A stretch of DNA of 64,000 nucleotides from contig NW_025062479.1 in assembly GCF_000002995.4 (NCBI RefSeq), forward strand, positions 2,005,721-2,069,720, in the 5' to 3' direction. The position numbers were made by a program, and so were the translations under genes. Source of the stretch: Brugia malayi (Eukaryota > Nematoda > Chromadorea > Rhabditida > Onchocercidae). Numbering within the stretch: the first letter of the stretch is position 1; each line of letters begins with the position of its first letter. This document shows, piece after piece, positions 57,074 to 64,000 of this stretch. Under the pieces are notes generated by a model. It had not been told where the DNA came from. It saw only the letters and a list, made by a program, of their open reading frames with translations, and ran no database searches.

Positions 57074-57079
57074 AATAAA
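57074..57079 (+). other. Candidate polyadenylation signal of the PI3K gene
   Basis: An AATAAA about 60 bases after the stop codon, a normal nematode 3' UTR distance. No transcript evidence is available here. Confidence 0.4.
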
Positions 57080-57180
57080 TATGTACATAATTTTGAAGCA
57101 TTTATTCCATTTTATGCTTTTGTGTCTTGTTCTTCCTCTGTCCTTTTCTCTTTTCGAAAGATTGGCAGTTTGCCGCGTAT

Positions 57181-58332
57181 TTTTGACTATTTAAAACAAT
57201 ATTTCATTCATGTAAATTATTTCTACACTGTCTATGAATATCATTTGAATTTACTGGTTGTAGTATTTTGCTGTTTTTATAAAAAGCAGTAATTAAGCAT
57301 TAGTTTATATTTCAAATTATGATATAACAAATAGAATAATACCAAGCTTTGTGGTGAAAGTAAGGTAATGTGAAGTGTAATAATCCTCAATTTAAATCAC
57401 TTTAATGTTATTCAAACGTTAACTCAAAACTTTCTAGCTCTAAATTCAGAATAATTTTCTTCAATGTGAATATACAAAATTGTCACCACTATCGACTCGT
57501 TCTAATGTAGATTTTTTATCTGTTGACAGTAAAAATGGTTGCTTTTACTGTTCTAGAATTGGATGACATTGTAGGAATAATAAATTTACCGACCTTATCT
57601 ATTTTATGCAGCACATTTACTTAAATTAATCTTCAGTATAATAATTTGCTTTTATTTTTCATCAACTGAAACTTTTGAGTTTCTTTATCTCCAGTTTTTT
57701 CCTTGATGATGGATGTGACATCATCGAATAGAGTCTTTCATCACATTTCAAATTCTCTTGGAAGGGATGTCAGGTGATAGTTTTTTGATATGTTTGCTGT
57801 ATATATTATATGAGGGATAAAAATATTTTAGAATCATTCCAATCTATGTAATTAATTCATAACGATAATTTCCTATCGTTCTATGTATGTTATATACTTG
57901 TATTGTTGTAAATGTTGAGCGTTGACCCCTAAGCAACGATCTTTTTTCCGTTTTCATATCTTGATTGTCAAAATTTAGAGAGAATATAAAATGTGAAATT
58001 AGCTGGTAGTAACTACAATTGTATTTTGAAATACTGCACCTCTAAATTTAGACTTAGCATCGGTTTTTCATCATGTTCCATAAGCAGCATTTAGTATAAT
58101 TCCGGATGTCAAGAGTGTTTTGATTCAACTTTTAAGGCATTTTTAATGATGAAACTGATTACTGGAGAGAAATGTGGGATATACAGACTTGCCATCTTGT
58201 AAAAATACAATTGCAATTTTGTTTAAAAAAAAAAATTTATTAGAAAGCACAAAAACTGAACATCAGGTTAGCAATAAAAAAAAAAGGAAAAAACAGGAAT
58301 TAACTGACATATCACTTTTTCACTGAAATTAC
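57181..58332. repeat. Duplicated segment, copy A (3' flank of PI3K)
   Basis: Matches 62924-64000 at an offset of about 5740. From about 57290 to 58259 I count roughly seven substitutions and one single-base indel by eye. The first 110 bases are clearly more diverged. The last part (58246-58332) also matches 62705-62800. No ORF, terminal inverted repeat or target-site duplication was recognised. Confidence 0.93.
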
Positions 58333-58342
58333 GTCCTGCCTT

Positions 58343-59347
58343 TCAAGGATAGGAACGTGAACTGTTATTCATTATATGCTCAATCGGCATGTTCTGCTCA
58401 TTGGTTTGCTCATAACACGTCTCTGGAGGAGCCGTTCCATCTGGAATTCCAATAGGATTTCCGACGCCAGACCCATCATAATACTCACCGTATCCTAAAA
58501 CTGTGGTTTTCGATGACAAAAAAATCAGCTTGAGAAATTATTACTTGCTTAAAATCGAACTGATAGATGAATGAATGATTGAATAACACAAAGATATATT
58601 TCAGATAAGGGAAAAACTTGATGAGAAGTTTACTTATTACTTTAAAATATATCAAGCTAAGAATGTGTTTTTATTCTTTTCACACATCTCCCCTAAACAG
58701 GGATTATCTTGAGAAAGATTAATTCACAAAGACAGGAACGATACATTCGTGAATGAAAATTGGAAGAAGTGAAACTAAGATGCAATCTAGGATGCTAAAT
58801 CTGATGAAAAAGCAACGGAGCAGTGTGACTTTCTATGATTTAAATTCAACCTTGCATCTGAGCAAATGACACATTGTCCGCAACCATTTGAACGTTTCGC
58901 CATATTTGCGACATCATTTGTGCATTGTTTATTTGATGCATCTCAACTTTTTGATGAATTAAGTGAATCCCATTGGAAACCGAATTTAGTGTCTCCTTAA
59001 TCGCTCGTATATCGTCAGAAATTCCGTTGCACCAACATGTTGAAGGTGGCGGATTATGCACTGGCATATCTGAAAGTTGACAATTTTATAAAATTTATTT
59101 TTTCATCAACTTATAGAATAATAGGAAATTCTTTGTACACATAGGGCGGTTCACACTGCCGATCACTACTGGATGTGTCATATTCGGACGACAACTATGA
59201 GCCATATACGGTTGTTGCACGTGAGGACGGTTCGGTTGATCGAAGACGACATTCGGTGGAGTATCCTCAACGTTGCTAACTAGCGGAACACCTAAACATT
59301 TACCAAAAAATGGCCATCAAGAAATGTACAAAGTTGCCATTCTTATC

Positions 59348-59390
<43 letters not shown>

Positions 59391-59960
59391 TAGACTCTTA
59401 AATCATTTTCACACTTTGCAATACGTAAATAACCAGTTGCTATCTAATCATCACTAACGGTTAGTCTTGTACATTTTTCAACCTAATTCTTTCATTGTTC
59501 AATTAATTACACGTGTCTTGCATGTTTCAATTTGTCACACGTAATATTACATGTGCATATAAATAATAAAATTGAAAGTGAAAAGACAAACCAGTATTAT
59601 TCGAGTTATTGTTGTTGATTCGGTTCTTTTTCGTTGCGTTAGAAGCACGTGGCTTGGGACGTACTATACGTGCATCATCTATAAAGAAGATATATGACAT
59701 TTTAAAATTTCAGATGAAAGGTTTGGGATCATCTCCATTTCTTGTTTTTTTATGTGTACCATAGCTTATTTCAGTTAACAATATATAATAGATAAATGCT
59801 ATATTTTTGTTAAAATATCAAAACTATTTTTGAAATAGTTGAAGCATTTCATTTTTATGAAAAGAAGTTAAATTAAATAATTTTTACCGTCCATAATGCG
59901 CACTACTTCACCATTGTCCACAGGAGCTGCGACATTTCCAGTCTGTTGTTTAGCTGACAT
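58343..59960 (-). CDS. Unrecognised protein, about 227 aa, 5 exons
   Basis: I do not recognise the family. Phase-consistent exons, 5' to 3': 59888-59960 (MSAKQQTGNVAAPVDNGEV), 59592-59678 (basic, KPRASNATKKNR, then an asparagine run), 59139-59291 (proline-rich, PPNVVFDQPNRPH), 58851-59069 (the most structured part) and 58343-58494 (GYGEYYDGSGVGNP to a stop). Exon 4 has a CWC motif followed by about 50 residues of amphipathic helix or short coiled coil (DDIRAIKETLNSVSNGIHLI). Exons are bounded by good GT/AG sites, and TTTTTAG two bases before the ATG could be a trans-splice acceptor. No signal peptide or membrane span. The gene ends right beside the duplicated segment. It may be a fast-evolving nematode gene; expression is unproven. 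Confidence 0.65.
59348..59388. repeat. (TTA)n microsatellite, about 13 units
   Basis: Perfect TAT/TTA triplets inside the intron between exons 2 and 3 of the unrecognised minus-strand gene. Confidence 0.95.
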
Positions 59961-60289
59961 TCCTAAAAATGCATTCGAATCATTTTCAAGTGATACAAAA
60001 TACGGTACATAATAAATCCTTTTCTTTTCAAGCTAATAACTTCCTCCCATTTCACTGTAAAACAATCCGTAAGCATATATGAACAAAAATATAGGACCAC
60101 CACCTATCCAACTTTCACTATTACCAAACAATAACACTTTCATCCCAATTATGAAATATAAATGTGAGTCGAAAAATTTGCATATTATAACGTCTTCCTT
60201 ACTGTCTTCTATTGATGTTCTGAATTTGCTTCCTGGTTGGTTGCACAGTTAATGATTTAGAATTAATTTGCCAATAAGTGAGGAATATC

Positions 60290-60745
60290 ACAGGGATGAA
60301 GAATATTGGTCGTTCAAAATCACGCATATTTGCTGGAAGAAGACAAGCTGACCTGCAACACTTCATAAATGTGCTTTTTGAATATCATTTTAAGGTGGCA
60401 AGTGTAAAAATTTTTATTTTATCTGTTTATCAGTTATAGTAGGTAAACAGCAGTTTTCGAATTTAATTCGTAGTAGCAGAGGAAAACAGTTTGAATTATG
60501 TATATAACTTCGGTAGACTTCTTATCGATGTGAAGGAGTGATTTAATCATTATTCCATATTATTTTTCACGAAAGTGTACCTGACAAGTAGAATGCATTT
60601 TTGTAATTGACGAAAGGTTGAATTTTTTTCCTCTTTTTGTTCACTGGGACAAAATAATGAAGATAATCTTGGTAAAAATAAAACTAATTTTATTAGTCTT
60701 TTTTACAAAAGGAACTTCACTCTATACATGTAAACTGCAATGGAG
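60290..60745 (+). pseudogene. Relic of PI3K-C2 exon 33 and its following intron
   Basis: 60305-60410 resembles the PX-end exon at 55690-55790; the frame stays open (RRQADLQHFINVLFEYH versus RRQADLQQFLNVLFEYH). Similarity continues through the intron: CAGTTATAGTAGG, TACCTGACAAGTAG, TGTTCACTGGGACAAAAT and TATACATGTAAACTGCA. The exon-34 acceptor is changed (CTGCAATGG in place of CTGCAGTAG) and no neighbouring PI3K exon is present, so this is a decayed fragment. It is more diverged than the 57.3/63.0 kb pair. Confidence 0.85.
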
Positions 60746-62704
60746 AAAAATTATTTATTATACAGATGATTTCTCCTTTATTAAGTGATCTGTTATCACT
60801 AACTAGCAAATGACTTATAAAGAATTTATTTGTAGTAACCACAAACTTACAGATGATTTGTTCAATGGTAATTAAGTAATCTATTATCACTAAGCGACAA
60901 ATATCTGCAGCGTTCGGATTTGTGATGAGTTAGGCTGTTAATTTCAAGAAAATGAAATAATACGATTTTTACTGGAAATAGTTGTTTTTCACGATTTACC
61001 TTATGGTGATGGAACGATTTGCGCCACATTGGACTGCTTGATTTGGTAGTAAGACTGGGATTATCCGTGTCAGTTTAACTTACAGTGAAACAGCAGACTG
61101 TTAAGTTTTTGATTATTTAGTTCCTAATTTCCGCATTTTGTTTTGTGCTTTATTTACAAAATACATAAAAAGAAAGGAACGCAAATTTTATGATAAGAAA
61201 ATTTGTGGATTTCATTTTGTTTTCAAGAATACACTTTTTTATTGGTTATCACTGTAGTACCTTCTTTGCGCTATTCCTCAGAATCAAGGGGTTCTCTCCC
61301 TCAACATTTCTCTCACAATGTTACTTTTAATGAGGACAGAAAATTCAGTTAAGAAAATTGGAGATTAAGAAGTGGTAAATGATATTTTAATCTACGTCTG
61401 GTAATAGTATATCAATTTTTGATACAATTATATTGATGAAGCATCTTGGCTCACTTATGAAGTAATGATCAAAGGTATTGGCAGGGAAGTATTTATTGTG
61501 CAGTTATACTTCATAAACTTCAGAGAAGGGTGCTTTCCTAGATAAGACTTACCAAAAAAGATTCCATTACCTTTCATCACCTTCCTAATCCATCCACCTG
61601 AGATGATTCATTATTGGAATTCTGCTTCAGTTGAAACATCACTGTTATTTGATGTTTACTTGACGTACTCCAGTTGGAAGCAATGCCACTCACTGAATGG
61701 TCTAATGACCTTTGTTTGCCCATTACTTTCGCTGGCCAGTAAAAATTTCTGACAAGAAAATTGACAAAAATGACAAGTAAATTTAATGAGAGCATACCTC
61801 TGCAAATTAATTTCCTGAAGCTGAATTACCTAAATGTTTGAATGACAGCCTTTTGGATTGGATTTCTGCTTTGATTGGAACATAATTCGTATGTCTTCGT
61901 GTGGTACTAACGACTGTTTCTGGAAATTGATTAGTTTCTTGAATATTTGCTACGTTCGAACATGAACAAATCCAAAATTCTTATTTTTTCTTGCCTTCAA
62001 AGCAACTTCCTGTTAGAATTCTTTTAAGAACCACCCTGATGCCAAAATGTTAAACGGTTTAAGGCAAATGAATTGGCTTGAAATTAAGGTTAAAAATATT
62101 TGAGTAACTAGTCAGAAATTGTCGAAAAACCCAATCTTCCCCTATTTACTACGACCAATTTTTACTATGATTAAATAAATTGCGGAAAATGCATCATGTT
62201 TTCCGGTTTCTAGTTAGATGACACACCAGTCGATTAGGAAGCACTATGAATTCTTTATTAAGACATTATCAGCTGCTAAGCCAAAAATGTTTTCAGCTGC
62301 AGAAAAAAAAAAGTTTTTTTATCTATTATACTGCAGCATCCGAGGTGCCAAAAACTTATGCAAACTTATGCAAAAAAAAAAAAAAAAAAACACCTGCCAC
62401 TTGAAGGTTATGTGATGTGACAAGTAAACACAACTAATAAAGTAGAATAAAAAAGAAAGATTCAAAAATACAAGTAAATACAAAGTATCATATACAAGAG
62501 TAATTTGAATTGATAGTAAAACTACAGAGGTATAAACAAGTATAAATTACTGTTTGAGTGAATAAAGCCAAGAAAAAATATGCAATAAGTAAAATTACTA
62601 TAAGACATGCATCAAGAAAAAATACAAATTACTGTTGTTTGAGTAAATGAAGTTAGAAAAATTGAAAATTGTATGCTAATGCATATAAAGTAAAACGAAA
62701 AGTT
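60746..62704. other. Intergenic region inside the duplicated tract
   Basis: About 2 kb. It holds a degenerate repeat at 60775-60915 related to 62812-62922. Two minus-strand open stretches, about 61577-61765 and 61815-61990, look coding-like (for example YWPAKVMGKQRSLDHS and TRRHTNYVPIKAEIQSKRLS), but I could not splice them in phase. From 62400 to 62700 there are AT-rich partial repeats sharing AAATTACTGTTTGAGT. Confidence 0.5.
60775..60915. repeat. Degenerate dispersed repeat, copy 1
   Basis: Contains TGTTATCACTAAC, AAGAATTTATTTGTAGTA and GATGATTTGTTCAATGGTAATTAA. The TTATCACTAA motif recurs inside it. A related copy lies at 62812-62922. Confidence 0.7.
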
Positions 62705-64000
62705 TGGGAAACACAAAAACTGAACATGAGAAATAGCAATCAAAAAAAGAAGAAAAAAACAGAAAATAATTGACACATCACTTTTTCACTGAAATTAATG
62801 CAGAATTAATGATGATTCGTTCGGCAGTAATTAAATCCTCTGTTACCCATCAAGAATTTATTTGTAGTAGTCACTAAATTGCTGATTATTTGTCCGATAT
62901 TAATTAAATCATCAATTATGTTCGACTGTTTAAAACAATATTTCATTCATGTAAGTTATTTCTACACTACCTATAAATATCACTTTAGTTTACTTATTGT
63001 AATAGTTTGCTTTTCTTTATAAAAAGCAATAATTAAGCATTAGTTTATATTTCAAATTATGATATAACAAATAGAATAATACCAAGCTTTGTGGTGAAAG
63101 TAAGGTAATGTGAAGTGTAATAATCCTTAATTTAAATCACTTTAATGTTATTCAAGCGTTAACTCAAAACTTTCCAGCTCTAAATTCAGAATAATTTTCT
63201 TCAATGTGAATATACAAAATTGTCACCACTATCGACTCGTTCTAATGTAGATTTTTTATCTGTTGACAGTAAAAATGGTTGCTTTTACTGTTCTAGAATT
63301 GGATGACATTGTAGGAATAATAAATTTACCGACCTTATCTATTTTATGCAGCACATTTACTTAAATTAATCTTCAGTGTAATAATTTGCTTTTATTTTTC
63401 ATCAACTGAAACTTTTGAGTTTCTTTATCTCCAGTTTTTTCCTTGATGATGGATGTGACATCATCGAATAGAGTCTTTCATCACATTTCAAATTCTCTTG
63501 GAAGGGATGTCAGGTGATAGTTTTTTGATATGTTTGCTGTATATATTATATGAGGGATAAAAATATTTTAGAATCATTCCAATCTATGTAATTAATTCAT
63601 AACGATGATTTCCTATCGTTCTATATATGTTATATACTTTTATTGTTGTAAATGTTGAGCGTTGACCCCTAAGCAACGATCTTTTTTCCGTTTTCATATC
63701 TTGATTGTCAAAATTTAGAGAGAATATAAAATGTGAAATTAGCTGGTAGTAACTACAATTGTATTTTGAAATACTGCACCTCTAAATTTAGACTTAGCAT
63801 TCGGTTTTTCATCATGTTCCATAAGCAGCATTTAGTATAATTCCGGATGTCAAGAGTGTTTTGATTCAACTTTTAAGGCATTTTTAATGATGAAACTGAT
63901 TACTGGAGAGAAATGTGGGATATACAGACTTGCCATCTTGTAAAAATACAATTGCAATTTTGTTTAAAAAAAAAAATTTATTAGAAAGCACAAAAACTGA
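62705..64000. repeat. Duplicated segment, copy B, running off the window end
   Basis: 62705-62800 matches 58246-58332. 62812-62922 matches the 60.8 kb repeat. 62924-64000 matches 57181-58260. The tail-to-head order suggests a tandem array of units a little over 1.2 kb (62705 to about 63985) continuing beyond the window. The final bases again enter the AAAGCACAAAAACTGA junction. Confidence 0.9.

Noticed and set aside
57181..58332. Possible DNA transposon
   Set aside because: No transposase ORF, terminal inverted repeats or target-site duplication could be found, so it is called only a duplicated segment.

Overview
This is a eukaryotic, AT-rich (roughly 70-75 % A+T by eye), intron-rich window. 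The genes match animal families, with the closest recognisable relatives in nematodes: synaptojanin (UNC-26), FAT-3/FAT-4 front-end desaturases, a Clc-like claudin-superfamily protein, CBL (SLI-1) and class II PI3K (PIKI-1). Acceptor-like sites just upstream of several start codons would suit spliced-leader trans-splicing. Dense homopolymer runs, microsatellites and introns of 100-900 bp suggest a clade III (spirurid/filarial-type) nematode, but the species cannot be named from the sequence. I saw no bacterial operons, CRISPR arrays, rRNA or tRNA genes.

Layout. 19-6890 (-): synaptojanin, about 22 exons. 6891-10404: divergent intergenic region. 10405-14011 (+): SPP/SPPL2-type intramembrane aspartyl protease, 10 exons, altered active-site motifs. 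14694-17837 (-): FAT-3-like desaturase, 10 exons. 19798-22591 (-): FAT-4-like desaturase, 8 exons, in tandem with the previous gene. 22592-31504: about 9 kb with no gene I can support, full of low-complexity DNA. 31505-37209 (+): Clc-like four-helix membrane protein; the model needs a remote first exon and a GC splice donor, and its last intron holds an 81-unit CA repeat. 39220-42640 (-): CBL E3 ligase, 11 exons. 44686-57013 (+): class II PI3-kinase, 36 exons. 58343-59960 (-): unrecognised 5-exon gene. 57181 to the window end: a duplicated tract containing a relic of a PI3K exon and a nearly identical copy of about 0.96 kb of PI3K 3' flank.

How the genes relate. The two desaturases would act in successive front-end steps of C20 polyunsaturated fatty acid synthesis. 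Synaptojanin removes phosphates from phosphoinositides and class II PI3K adds a 3-phosphate; both work at endocytic membranes, and CBL ubiquitinates receptors that enter by that route. Linkage of these last three is probably chance.

Exon boundaries were read by hand from GT/GC-AG sites, phase and remembered family alignments. Treat them as accurate to one or two bases at best, and terminal exons as less certain.
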